Below are positions 1 to 6,528 of a stretch of DNA of 8,252 bases, in pieces. The notes beneath the pieces are model-generated. The model worked only from the letters and a program-made list of their open reading frames with translations, was not told where the DNA came from and made no database searches. The position numbers and the translations under genes are program-made. Numbering within the stretch: position 1 is the stretch's first letter; every line of letters begins with the position of its first letter. The DNA lies in contig CAYWOD010000163.1 of assembly GCA_964459805.1 (NCBI GenBank), positions 1 to 8,252 on the forward strand, given 5' to 3'. Source of the DNA: DAOVRL01 sp964459805 (GTDB lineage Bacteria; Planctomycetota; Phycisphaerae; Sedimentisphaerales; Anaerobacaceae).

Positions 1-176
1 CCTCAATCTGCCCAATTTTGTTGTTATTCCTTACCAATATCATGAGTGAGTACCTAATATTAAGGCATCGCCTTGTGTGCCGGAAAAAGCTTTAGGAAAA
101 AACAAAAATGCTATATTGATTGTAAGTCCTTTGGTATTAGTATTAGCCGTAGCACCACTTCAATCTTGCAAAACGA
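1..176. other. Non-coding left edge, no supported gene
   Basis: I see no convincing gene here. Several frames are open for about 14 codons from the left edge. One minus-strand ATG at 43 (reading MILVRNNNKIGQIE to the edge) and one plus-strand frame ending in a TGA at about 47-49 could each be the tip of a gene outside the window, but neither can be judged. A small perfect inverted repeat, AAGGC-ATC-GCCTT, lies at 62-74. The stretch is AT-rich and lies beyond the putative terminator of the minus-strand operon. Confidence 0.5.
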
Positions 177-216
177 GCAATCTCCCTCCCTCGAAAGAGG
201 GGGGTGGGGAGATTGC
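177..216 (-). terminator. GC-rich hairpin, probable operon terminator or dispersed repeat
   Basis: The arms GCAATCTC (177-184) and GAGATTGC (209-216) are perfectly complementary. Inside them CCTCCCTC and a G-rich stretch pair around a GAAA tetraloop (193-196), with a few unpaired bases on the G-rich side. The hairpin begins 47 nt after the pseudopilin stop codon. On the minus strand it is followed by the short T-rich run TCGTTTTG, so a rho-independent terminator for the operon is plausible but not textbook. The G/C-run hairpin could equally be a copy of a dispersed intergenic palindrome. Confidence 0.5.
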
Positions 217-262
217 GGCCATGCGAATAAGATGGATGCTTATGATAACGGCCAAATCGGTT

Positions 263-1135
263 TTATGGCTCGTCTCTTCCGGTCCCGGTCCAAAGGCGGT
301 TATTGCCGGGACCTCCGATTTCGGTCAAGGCCTTCTCGACCGGCCGCTTTGTGGCCGGATCGACTTCGTATCCGAGGTCTTCGTACGTCATAGCCTCGGC
401 GTGGCCGTCCAGGAAGGCGACATTGACCTTACCGACGTGTCTGGCGTCGGCCGGGGAGTACTTTAGTGGTCCAAGGGCGGGATTTTTCGGTGCAAAATGC
501 CGGGCATCCTTGCTGAATGCCATCTTCGGCGGATCGACCAAATAAGCGTGTTCACCGTGCGGTATATTGCACCCCCGGCTGTCACAGAAGGCCACCGTCT
601 GGGCCGGAGATCTAATCTCTGAAGTCCAAACGGGGTAATTTGCATAGTCTGTAGCTGACGGGTTCGCCCTGGTATTGCCAAGGTACTGAAAGTTGTAACC
701 GTACGCGCCGTTACGTATGTTGCGCGCATATTTATAGTGCTTTAGCGACGGGCACATATAGTAATCGTTATCCATCTCCAGGGCGTTGTTGAACTCGCCT
801 TCGGTTGCATACTCGTAGGGGTTTATGACAAATCCCATTCCTTCATTGAGGAACCAAATCCATCTTGGCCTGTAGCGCTTGTACGGCCCCACGGTTATGA
901 AGGCAGCAGGGTCTCTGAGTCTGTCCGGGGGGAACCTGTCATCGTAGTTGTCAATATACAGTTTAATCGAAATACTCAGCCGTCGCACATTTGCCATGCA
1001 CACTGCCCTGCGGGCAAGCTCACGAGCCCGGCCAAGAGCGGGCAAAAGTATCCCCATAAGCAACGCGATGATCGCGATCACCACCAACAACTCCACAAGG
1101 GTAAAACCGCATTTCGGCTGATTGTTTTCTCTCAT
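263..1135 (-). CDS. Pseudopilin, prepilin N-terminal plus H-X9-DG domain protein
   Basis: This is a type II-secretion/type IV-like pseudopilin of the kind amplified in Planctomycetota. With the ATG at 1135 (290 aa) it has a 10-residue basic leader ending in KCG, then FTLVELL with Glu at +5 and a hydrophobic helix to about residue 34. This is the classic substrate for a prepilin peptidase, which cleaves after Gly and methylates Phe. The globular part ends with H233-x9-DG (HVGKVNVAFLDG), the processing-associated motif of the DUF1559/H-X9-DG family. An upstream in-frame ATG at 1153 is possible. However, 1135 has a GGAGG 11 nt upstream, lies 1 nt beyond the stop of the methyltransferase gene, and gives a leader of normal length. 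It is the last gene of the operon. Such proteins are thought to form short surface pseudopili or secretion structures; the specific partner is unknown. Confidence 0.88.
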   Translation of the reverse strand: MRENNQPKCGFTLVELLVVIAIIALLMGILLPALGRARELARRAVCMANVRRLSISIKLYIDNYDDRFPPDRLRDPAAFITVGPYKRYRPRWIWFLNEGMGFVINPYEYATEGEFNNALEMDNDYYMCPSLKHYKYARNIRNGAYGYNFQYLGNTRANPSATDYANYPVWTSEIRSPAQTVAFCDSRGCNIPHGEHAYLVDPPKMAFSKDARHFAPKNPALGPLKYSPADARHVGKVNVAFLDGHAEAMTYEDLGYEVDPATKRPVEKALTEIGGPGNNRLWTGTGRDEP

Positions 1136-1136
1136 T

Positions 1137-1916
1137 CTACCCGTGTCCTCCATTCTGTTTTTCTGTTTTATTTTCTTCAGGCTTATGAAATTGTATCCAG
1201 ATGCCGTAATTTACATTTTCACTGCCTGGTGGTTTCGGTCTGCGGATTTTGTATTCTTTGATTCCCAGGACCTTCATAATACGGTATAGCTCATCGGCTG
1301 TTTTGTCAACATCATACTTCATTTTTCCACCCTGTTCGGCGCGTACCTTTTTTGCCGTTTTGACAGGCAGGTTTCTCGATAAACCGCGTCCGATATAAGC
1401 CACAGCACCCGGTTTCAGCACGCGATATATTTCGCCGAATGCCTGGGTCTTGTCTTCCCAGAAATGGAAAGAGCCCCTGGAGACGATGATGTCCGCATAA
1501 TTGTCGCGGAAAGGCAGGGCGTGTGCGTCGGCGAAGACGGCGCCGACCCGGTGCCCAAAGCGGCGTTCTTGGGCCTGTTTGAAAAAATATGGAAAGAAGT
1601 GCGGATTGATATCAGCATTAATCCAATGCAGCCGAGTACGATCGCATAGTTCGATAATGAGGGTCCCCGGGCCGCTTCCGAGGTCGATCCCGATACCGGT
1701 TTTTTGGCCCAGCTCGAAATCTGCAACGATTTGCTCGGCCAAAGGAGCATATACGGGCGCCAGCGCGCCCCGGCTGGCTCTTATCATACCAAGGGCCTTC
1801 TGCTCGGTATGTTTTTCGCCCGGAGGTGACGACAACGGTTTATCGTTGAAGGAGCATGCTCCGCAAAGAAGCAATGCCGGCACAACCAAACGAAATCGCC
1901 GTGATAATCCCATCAT
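1137..1916 (-). CDS. Class I SAM-dependent methyltransferase with N-terminal signal/anchor
   Basis: This is a UbiE/Methyltransf_11-type fold of 259 aa. Motif I is intact (GIDLGSGPG, about residues 76-84). An acidic residue ends strand 2 (NADINPH, about 101-107), ADAHALPF follows at 129-136, and the post-motif IVSRGSFHFW and VLKPG (166-170) complete the core. The substrate cannot be told. The N-terminus is unusual: after MMGLSRRFR comes a hydrophobic stretch ending in LLLCGAC, which resembles a lipoprotein signal, although Cys rather than Leu at -3 makes the lipobox atypical. I chose ATG 1916, 5 nt after the stop of the propeller gene, with GAG 9 nt upstream. A TTG at 1940 would overlap that gene by 19 nt, and an ATG at 1913 is also possible. 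A SAM enzyme outside the cytoplasm would be odd, so it may be anchored facing inward. It is cotranscribed with the propeller and pseudopilin genes. Confidence 0.85.
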   Translation of the reverse strand: MMGLSRRFRLVVPALLLCGACSFNDKPLSSPPGEKHTEQKALGMIRASRGALAPVYAPLAEQIVADFELGQKTGIGIDLGSGPGTLIIELCDRTRLHWINADINPHFFPYFFKQAQERRFGHRVGAVFADAHALPFRDNYADIIVSRGSFHFWEDKTQAFGEIYRVLKPGAVAYIGRGLSRNLPVKTAKKVRAEQGGKMKYDVDKTADELYRIMKVLGIKEYKIRRPKPPGSENVNYGIWIQFHKPEENKTEKQNGGHG

Positions 1917-1921
1917 CAAGC

Positions 1922-4900
1922 TTATCTCAAACCGAAGCAAACGAGTTGTCCATTTTCAAGGGTTACTATTATACGGCCGTTCCGGTCAACTGCCAAGCCC
2001 CAGGTAACGGGGCGTGCGGGCAACGGCTGGGACCAGAGCACCTTGCCTTCGCCGAGATTCAAGGCGACGAGTTCCGATTTCTTGGCGACCACCACGGCAT
2101 TGCGGCACAGGGCGAAAGCGGCCCCATCCTTGCAGTCGTAGCTCCACAAGGGTCTGTCTTTTATGGCGAGTCTGGGCCAATTGAGCTGGAATCGATTGCG
2201 ATCTTCGGCCATTTTGCTGCTCAATACTTTTCTGTCGATGCGATTGTAGCAGAGGATTTTCTTGTTGGCCTGGTCCGCCGTCCAAACTACGTCCCTCTCA
2301 CCGCTCGATGCGAGAAAGACCTTGCCGAAGACCGTGGCATCAAAGACGCCCCACTTAGGGTGTGCATAAAACGGCTTGCCGCAGGCAACGACGTGGCCAC
2401 CAAGCAGAGAAAGCTCCCAGCCGCGCGGCGCTTGCGAGTGACACGCCGCCAGCGGTCCGGGATCATTGAGACACTTGCCGTTGGTAATGTCATAGACGGC
2501 CGGTGAGAGGGAAGTCCCGGAGGCGAGGTAGAGTTTGCCGTTGTTAATCAACTGATGGCCCTGGACGCTGACGCCGGTGCGGGCCTGCTTATCGAGATGG
2601 CCGGAGGTGTTGTTCTGCCACTTTATGGCGCCGGTAACGGCGTCGAGGGCATAGACATAAGTGCCGTCGTAATTGACAATTCCGGCGGCCACGTATGCGG
2701 TCCCGTCTTCGACGAGCACCCCACTGGCGGCCGGCCAGGTGGACAGCAGCGAGCCATATACCGGTATCATTCGCTGGGCCGGGGCGGCACGGAACCGCCA
2801 AAGCTCTTTGCCGGTTCTGGCCTCGAAGGCATACACCCATCCGTCACCGGAACCAACAAAAGCGCGACCCTTCCATATCATCGGCGGAACACGGACGGCC
2901 CCGCCGGTATAGGCCTTCCACTTGAGCTTGCCCGTTTTCGCATCCAGCGCCCGGACGATACCGTCGGGCCCACTGACAAACACCAGGCCCCCTACGGTTA
3001 CCGGGGCGGTTGGAGGAGGGGCCGCGGTGCCAGGACGACTCTTGGCTGCAAAGCGCCAAAGCAGCTTTGCCTTTTCCGGGATCGCTGCTTTGGATGTTGC
3101 AGTGCATTGGTTGTTCGCGCGGAAGGTGGGCCAGTCGTCCGGCGATTGCGGCAGCTCGGCGACCTTTGTAATGTCCGCGGCGACCTTTTCCAGGCGCTCT
3201 GCCTCAGTTGCCTTGGCGGTGAAGTTGAAGCCCCCCGCCGGCGCCAGAGTGGTTATGCCGTAGAGAGTCAACTGGCAATCGCAGACCGACGGCCAAAAGT
3301 AAAGCAGACCGTTGGCGATTGTAACGCCGTCGTGGCAGGGCGGACGCATCGGCGAAATCCACTCGGCTCGCCTGCTGTTCAGGTCCAAACGCACCGAACC
3401 GCCGCTCGCCCGGAAGAAGATGGCGTCGGCAGAAGCGGTCGGGCGAGTACAAGCGCGGCGACGCTTGCCAATCTCAGCCAGCACCTCGCCGGTCAGTGCC
3501 GAAAACTTCATACTCGGATGCTCGTCTCTTTGTCCGCTTATGCCGTAGAGTCCATCATCCCGCAGGACCAACTGGAAGTTGTTGTAGGAATTTTCCAAGA
3601 GGATGCTGCCGTCTTTGGCCGAGACCGCGAGGAGCTTGCCGACCTGCGGCCCGGCAAAGTACAGGGCCTTGTCGGAGCACTTGAGATAACACGTGGTTCG
3701 CCAGTTGGTGCGGTAATTCTGGCGGTTGGAATACGCGCCCAGCGACTTGAACAGATCGGGGGCGTTCTCCGGCGTTTTGCGCCAGAGGACGCTGCCGTTC
3801 TTTGCATTAAGGCAGATCAGATACGCTTCGAAGCGGAAGATGTATATTCGCCCGTTCTTCATACAGATAGCCCGGCCGTCGGTGGGCTGATCTTCCCGAC
3901 GGCTCCAGAGGACTTGCTTGGATTCGGGGTCGATGGCCAATACGTTTCGCCCGAATCCCCACGGATGGGCTGAGTATGCCTTCTTGCTATCTCTGATACC
4001 GTCGGGCTGGTTGAAGCCCTTCGATATTGGACTCCAAGGCCAGCCATGCTTGTCACGGCGCCAGCGTTTAGTGGGGTCTCTTTGCTCCTGCTCGCCCATC
4101 AGCGCATAGAGGATGCCGTCTTCCAGGGCCATCCACTTCCAGAACGTCCCGCCGGCGACGTCTTTGGGCGGGATTATCTCGTCTTTGAGCTTGCCGGTCG
4201 CAGCGTCAATGACTTTGCAGGATATGTCATCTGCGACGTAAAGCGTCTCGGGCGTAGCAATCATCGTATTGCGGTGGATCATAACGCCCTCATTCAGATC
4301 GCGCTGCCAGAGCTTTGTCCCGTTGTAACCATTGAACGCCACGAGCTTGTTTAGCAGCGGCTCTTCGCGCTTCTTGAAGGCAACGTGCCCGAACGCCTTG
4401 AACACACGCCCGGCCGATGCGACAGCCACCTGAGGCACCGGTGCGTAGCGAGGCTCGGAGAGGAACTGCGTCAGATAGGGCGCGACGATAACGCGGTCCT
4501 GTGATTGGGGGTTGTTGTCCGGCCCGTGATACGGGTGGCTCCAGTCATCAACGCCCTTGGCGAATGGTTTGATAAGGACCCTGCGCCCCAACAGAGCTTT
4601 TCCCTGGGGTCGCAGGACGCGGAGGACTTCGGCCCGCGGAACCCTTTTAGCCCTACCGGTGACAACGACGGCGTCGGCGACATTGTCTGCCGGATGCAGC
4701 TTCGTTAGCTCGCCGGCCTCGACAAAGATACGGGTCCCGTAGAGTCCGGCTTCATAGGCCGCCCGGCGGGCTGCTTTGGCGTCCTTGGCCCGAGGCAATT
4801 GGACATACAGCAGCAAGTCGGTGCTGCGTGCAAGCTCAATAGCAAGCTCGCAGTTGCTGTCGCCGGCCAGGACGCAGATTCCTTCTGTCAGGCCGATCCT

Positions 4901-5014
4901 TTCAACTATTGGCTGGTCCTGCCCCCGGGGCCGGGCCTGGGCCGTGCAGACAAAGAGCCGGGCGAACACGATACATAGGGCCATTATCGGTAAGCATACC
5001 TTCGAAATTCTCAT
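1922..5014 (-). CDS. Secreted PQQ-like beta-propeller protein with N-terminal degenerate methyltransferase domain
   Basis: This 1030-aa protein starts at ATG 5014 with a weak GGA-type RBS. Residues 1-27 form a signal peptide with an AQA-type cleavage site before RPRG. Residues about 37-145 follow a Rossmann methyltransferase layout (GICVLAG, ELAIELAR, YEAGLYGTRIFV, NVADAVVV, EVLRVLRPQGKALL), but the glycine-rich SAM loop is not conserved. After the linker motif DDWSHPYHGPDNN come two PQQ/BamB-like propellers, roughly 190-600 and 627-1030. The second opens with DDWPTFRANNQ. Repeat signatures include ALDAKTGKLKW, AFEARTGKELW, ALDAVTGAIKW and GKVLWSQ. CTRPTAS (about 521) and CDC (577-579) match conserved Cys regions I recall from the planctomycete version of this family. 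It is probably periplasmic or surface-located. Propellers of this sort usually act in binding or assembly, and true PQQ-dehydrogenase activity is not indicated. It is the first gene of the operon. Confidence 0.88.
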   Translation of the reverse strand: MRISKVCLPIMALCIVFARLFVCTAQARPRGQDQPIVERIGLTEGICVLAGDSNCELAIELARSTDLLLYVQLPRAKDAKAARRAAYEAGLYGTRIFVEAGELTKLHPADNVADAVVVTGRAKRVPRAEVLRVLRPQGKALLGRRVLIKPFAKGVDDWSHPYHGPDNNPQSQDRVIVAPYLTQFLSEPRYAPVPQVAVASAGRVFKAFGHVAFKKREEPLLNKLVAFNGYNGTKLWQRDLNEGVMIHRNTMIATPETLYVADDISCKVIDAATGKLKDEIIPPKDVAGGTFWKWMALEDGILYALMGEQEQRDPTKRWRRDKHGWPWSPISKGFNQPDGIRDSKKAYSAHPWGFGRNVLAIDPESKQVLWSRREDQPTDGRAICMKNGRIYIFRFEAYLICLNAKNGSVLWRKTPENAPDLFKSLGAYSNRQNYRTNWRTTCYLKCSDKALYFAGPQVGKLLAVSAKDGSILLENSYNNFQLVLRDDGLYGISGQRDEHPSMKFSALTGEVLAEIGKRRRACTRPTASADAIFFRASGGSVRLDLNSRRAEWISPMRPPCHDGVTIANGLLYFWPSVCDCQLTLYGITTLAPAGGFNFTAKATEAERLEKVAADITKVAELPQSPDDWPTFRANNQCTATSKAAIPEKAKLLWRFAAKSRPGTAAPPPTAPVTVGGLVFVSGPDGIVRALDAKTGKLKWKAYTGGAVRVPPMIWKGRAFVGSGDGWVYAFEARTGKELWRFRAAPAQRMIPVYGSLLSTWPAASGVLVEDGTAYVAAGIVNYDGTYVYALDAVTGAIKWQNNTSGHLDKQARTGVSVQGHQLINNGKLYLASGTSLSPAVYDITNGKCLNDPGPLAACHSQAPRGWELSLLGGHVVACGKPFYAHPKWGVFDATVFGKVFLASSGERDVVWTADQANKKILCYNRIDRKVLSSKMAEDRNRFQLNWPRLAIKDRPLWSYDCKDGAAFALCRNAVVVAKKSELVALNLGEGKVLWSQPLPARPVTWGLAVDRNGRIIVTLENGQLVCFGLR

Positions 5015-5022
5015 TTTCCATC

Positions 5023-5072
5023 CGTTTCAAGAATTGCAGCGACAAACTCGCACGAAACAGGATTGTGAAACG
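5023..5072 (-). promoter_or_regulatory. Inverted repeat in the operon 5' leader
   Basis: CGTTTCA (5023-5029) and TGAAACG (5066-5072) form a perfect 7-bp inverted repeat separated by 36 nt. The distal arm coincides with the predicted transcription start (about 5071), and the proximal arm ends just before the weak ribosome-binding region of the propeller gene. It could be an mRNA stem closing the leader, or two half-sites for a regulator. A 7-bp match over this distance can also arise by chance. Confidence 0.25.
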
Positions 5073-5073
5073 A

Positions 5074-5340
5074 CTAAATTCTACACCGAGACCAACAATT
5101 GTCAAATACTCTCCTGTCACTTACCGCTGTCGGCCCTATATCAACGAGGTTCGACCACGTATGTGAGCCGGTCAAATAAACAACCTCCCCCGTAGCCCTA
5201 TTCTGAAAGTACCGCCGATTCCCCGGATGCACTCGCAACGGCCCCATCGCCTTTGCCCCCGCCGATTTACCCCGTCCCGCCACCGCCTGCGAGCAGACAA
5301 CCATCACAACAACCAGAATTGCAAATTTCATAAACCGCAT
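5074..5340 (-). pseudogene. Truncated DUF4038/GH140-like glycoside hydrolase, N-terminal remnant
   Basis: The ATG at 5340 has GGAG 9 nt upstream and encodes 88 aa. A signal peptide (hydrophobic core AILVVVMVV, likely cleavage after SQAVA) is followed by MGPLRVHPGNRRYFQN and VVYLTGSHTWSNLVDIGP. This is the characteristic opening of DUF4038 (apiosidase/GH140-like TIM-barrel) proteins, which run to several hundred residues. Similarity ends at about position 5131. The remaining 18 codons are unrelated and end at TAG 5074. None of the three frames beyond the break continues the family, so the cause is a deletion or insertion, not a frameshift. The RBS and signal peptide look undamaged, so a short exported peptide could still be made, but enzyme activity is impossible. 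The frame stays open upstream to a GTG at 5445; the RBS and signal peptide argue for 5340. Confidence 0.72.
5078..5105 (-). promoter_or_regulatory. Sigma-70-type promoter of the three-gene operon
   Basis: On the minus strand TTGACA (5105-5100, a full match to the -35 consensus) is followed after 16 nt by TAGAAT (5083-5078, five of six to TATAAT). Transcription would begin near 5071 and give a leader of about 57 nt before ATG 5014. No other promoter-like sequence was noted between the three genes. The promoter lies in the tail of the truncated glycosidase reading frame, at or just past the point where family similarity ends. Confidence 0.65.
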
Positions 5341-5606
5341 AGCACAAATCTCCAACTTAAAACCAAAACCCCAATAAAAAGAGACTGTAGCAAGCCTACC
5401 GGGAAACTGCTTGGTTTGAATATGGTAGCCTTCATGCGAAAGCACTCTTTTGTTGGAAAAACACGAAGATCAGGCAGGTTATGGCCAGAAACACCAAACA
5501 ACGAAAAATAGATATGTACGTAATGCCTTTACACATAAGTAGTTATGGAAATATCGCCCGGTTACTCTGCTACGGTCTGTTATTTTTTCTAATTATTCGT
5601 TTCGTT
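5341..5606. other. Intergenic stretch with no supported gene
   Basis: No gene, RNA or clear promoter is recognisable in this AT-rich stretch between the glycosidase remnant and the inverted-repeat element. A minus-strand frame ending in TGA at 5432-5434 reads as a hydrophobic segment (LVFLAITCLIFVFF). It lacks an ATG and an RBS and is probably chance or a decayed signal peptide. Confidence 0.5.
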
Positions 5607-5890
5607 TAGTACTACAACGCTACTTACGCTGTAAAAATTGGCTCTATGTGTCCCAAAATCATACACCAAGCTGCGTTTATCGCCTTTAGGCTACCAGCAG
5701 GCAAAAGGCCAACCCCGAGGCCCTGCTGGCTTGTTCTGCTGGCAGCTAACAAAGCGCAAAACGCAAATTCAAATTCGCCAAAGTGTCCTTAAAGCCAAAT
5801 CGATTGTCGATATTCTACACAGCTATCATAACCGCTTATGCAACAAGAGATTATGCTTGCTGGTAAAATCTAAGTAGCGTTGTAGTATTA
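5607..5890. mobile_element. TA-flanked inverted-repeat element, MITE-like
   Basis: The left end TAGTACTACAACGCTACTTA (5607-5626) and the right end TAAGTAGCGTTGTAGTATTA (5871-5890) are inverted copies with one mismatch; the inner 17 bp match perfectly. If the ends are taken at CTACAACG, the element is flanked by TA on both sides, as expected for IS630/Tc1-mariner-type insertion. The interior encodes no transposase. It contains a hairpin: CCAGCAG (5694-5700) pairs with CTGCTGG (5723-5729) and encloses a GGCC/GGCC stem. CTGCTGGC is repeated directly at 5723 and 5736, and there is a wider imperfect repeat (GCGTTT at 5674, AAACGC at 5759). A non-autonomous transposable element fits best. A structured RNA or recombination site is the alternative. 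The right end lies inside the HEPN-like coding sequence. Confidence 0.55.
5694..5729. repeat. Internal hairpin of the inverted-repeat element
   Basis: A 7-bp outer stem CCAGCAG/CTGCTGG and a 4-bp inner stem GGCC/GGCC enclose the loop AACCCCGA, with a GCAAAA bulge on the 5' side only. It is locally GC-rich within an AT-rich element, which suggests conserved structure. There is no T-run after it on either strand, so it is unlikely to be an intrinsic terminator. Confidence 0.45.
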
Positions 5891-6473
5891 GGAGGCATGG
5901 TATATTTAGGAGCATTTCAAGTACAATCAAAAACTGGAAAATTTGCGCACGTAATTTTACACCAATACCTAATCTCAATCGTTTTTGGATACGTTCTGCA
6001 AATATATAAGTAAGATTGTTTGTAAGAAGTTCTGTTTTTCCTCGTTGGTACGAAGAAAATTCTCTTTGAAATAGCACAAAATTATGAGCGAAATTATTTC
6101 TGAATTGATTTGCTGTTGAATTATTGTCAAAATCTTTAAGACATTTCTCTATAACCTCTTTTAATAGTTGTTCAATAAATATATGTCGCTTTGTTTTCTT
6201 TAAGTAGTTAAAAGCCTCTCTGTCGGCAATATCCATCGTATAAAGCAAATAATCATAGTACACCGTCCACCAAACCTTATCATCAACTATTGTGTCATTT
6301 TCGGAGATCAGAGCTTGTTGCATTTCCTTTATAGCGTTTGGTAAAATAGAGGACATTATTCGTGCTAGTGCGGATGCTTTCTTTAGGATAGTATTCTCAG
6401 TGTTCTTTTTCCCAGCAAATTCTTCCCATTTGACTGAAGCATCATTAAGTTCCCTGAAATGTTCTTCTTTCAT
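5826..6473 (-). CDS. Putative HEPN-like alpha-helical protein, altered C-terminus
   Basis: I do not recognise the exact family. The 215-aa product is predicted to be mostly helical and soluble, with WWTVYYDYLLYTMDIADREAF (split here as WWTVYYDYLLY, 68-78, then TMDIADREAF) and later QFRNNFAHNF. R125-NNFA-H130 fits the R-x4-6-H signature of HEPN ribonucleases, where a polar residue follows Arg. This is inference, since the motif is short. No MNT nucleotidyltransferase partner is visible. Residues 198-215 are encoded by the inverted-repeat element. Removing that element with one TA restores a frame ending LNETNN (about 202 aa), so the present tail is probably acquired. ATG 6473 lacks a Shine-Dalgarno; a strong one lies upstream at an in-frame leader. 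The gene is AT-rich compared with the operon to its left, consistent with transfer, and is divergent from the DUF2971 gene. Confidence 0.6.
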   Translation of the reverse strand: MKEEHFRELNDASVKWEEFAGKKNTENTILKKASALARIMSSILPNAIKEMQQALISENDTIVDDKVWWTVYYDYLLYTMDIADREAFNYLKKTKRHIFIEQLLKEVIEKCLKDFDNNSTANQFRNNFAHNFVLFQREFSSYQRGKTELLTNNLTYIFAERIQKRLRLGIGVKLRAQIFQFLIVLEMLLNIPCLLILQRYLDFTSKHNLLLHKRL

Positions 6474-6479
6474 AATTAT

Positions 6480-6521
6480 TTATAGTCTCATTGTATGAAA
6501 TGCAAATATCTTATCACTCAT
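6480..6521 (-). CDS. 13-codon leader ORF in frame with the HEPN-like gene
   Basis: ATG 6521 follows AAGGAG (6534-6529) with an optimal 7-nt spacer and encodes MSDKIFAFHTMRL, then TAA (6482-6480). Two codons later, in the same frame, comes ATG 6473 of the HEPN-like gene, which has no RBS of its own. The arrangement suggests a leader peptide with translational reinitiation, a stop that is read through, or a nonsense mutation in a gene that once started at 6521. The sequence alone cannot separate these. Confidence 0.45.
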   Translation of the reverse strand: MSDKIFAFHTMRL

Positions 6522-6528
6522 ACCGGCG

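Noticed and set aside
1..49. Possible gene tips at the left edge on either strand (for example ATG at 43, minus)
   Set aside because: At most 14 codons are visible, with no family signature; open frames this short are expected by chance.
77..466. Plus-strand GTG frame with a hydrophobic start resembling a lipoprotein (LVLVLAVAPLQSC)
   Set aside because: It has no RBS, crosses the hairpin at 177-216 and then runs antisense through the pseudopilin gene; the C-terminal part shows no family features.
2555..3973. Long plus-strand open frame (472 codons) antisense to the propeller gene
   Set aside because: It is a shadow caused by the GC-rich codon pattern of the opposite strand; the protein is low-complexity Gly/Arg/Ala-rich with no recognisable domain, and the minus-strand gene is clearly real.
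5434..5520. Minus-strand hydrophobic segment ending in QQKSAFA and a stop, resembling a signal peptide
   Set aside because: No ATG and no RBS; only TTG or GTG starts giving about 20 residues. Possibly a decayed signal peptide but not supportable as a gene.
5638..5877. Plus-strand 79-codon frame inside the inverted-repeat element, considered as a transposase fragment
   Set aside because: No transposase motif is recognisable and the frame covers the hairpins; the element appears to be non-coding.
5607..5890. Integron attC site, suggested by ACAACGC/GCGTTGT ends and the motif AGCTAAC
   Set aside because: The ends do not fit the paired RYYYAAC/GTTRRRY core sites and the element is longer than usual attC sites; TA flanks fit a MITE better.
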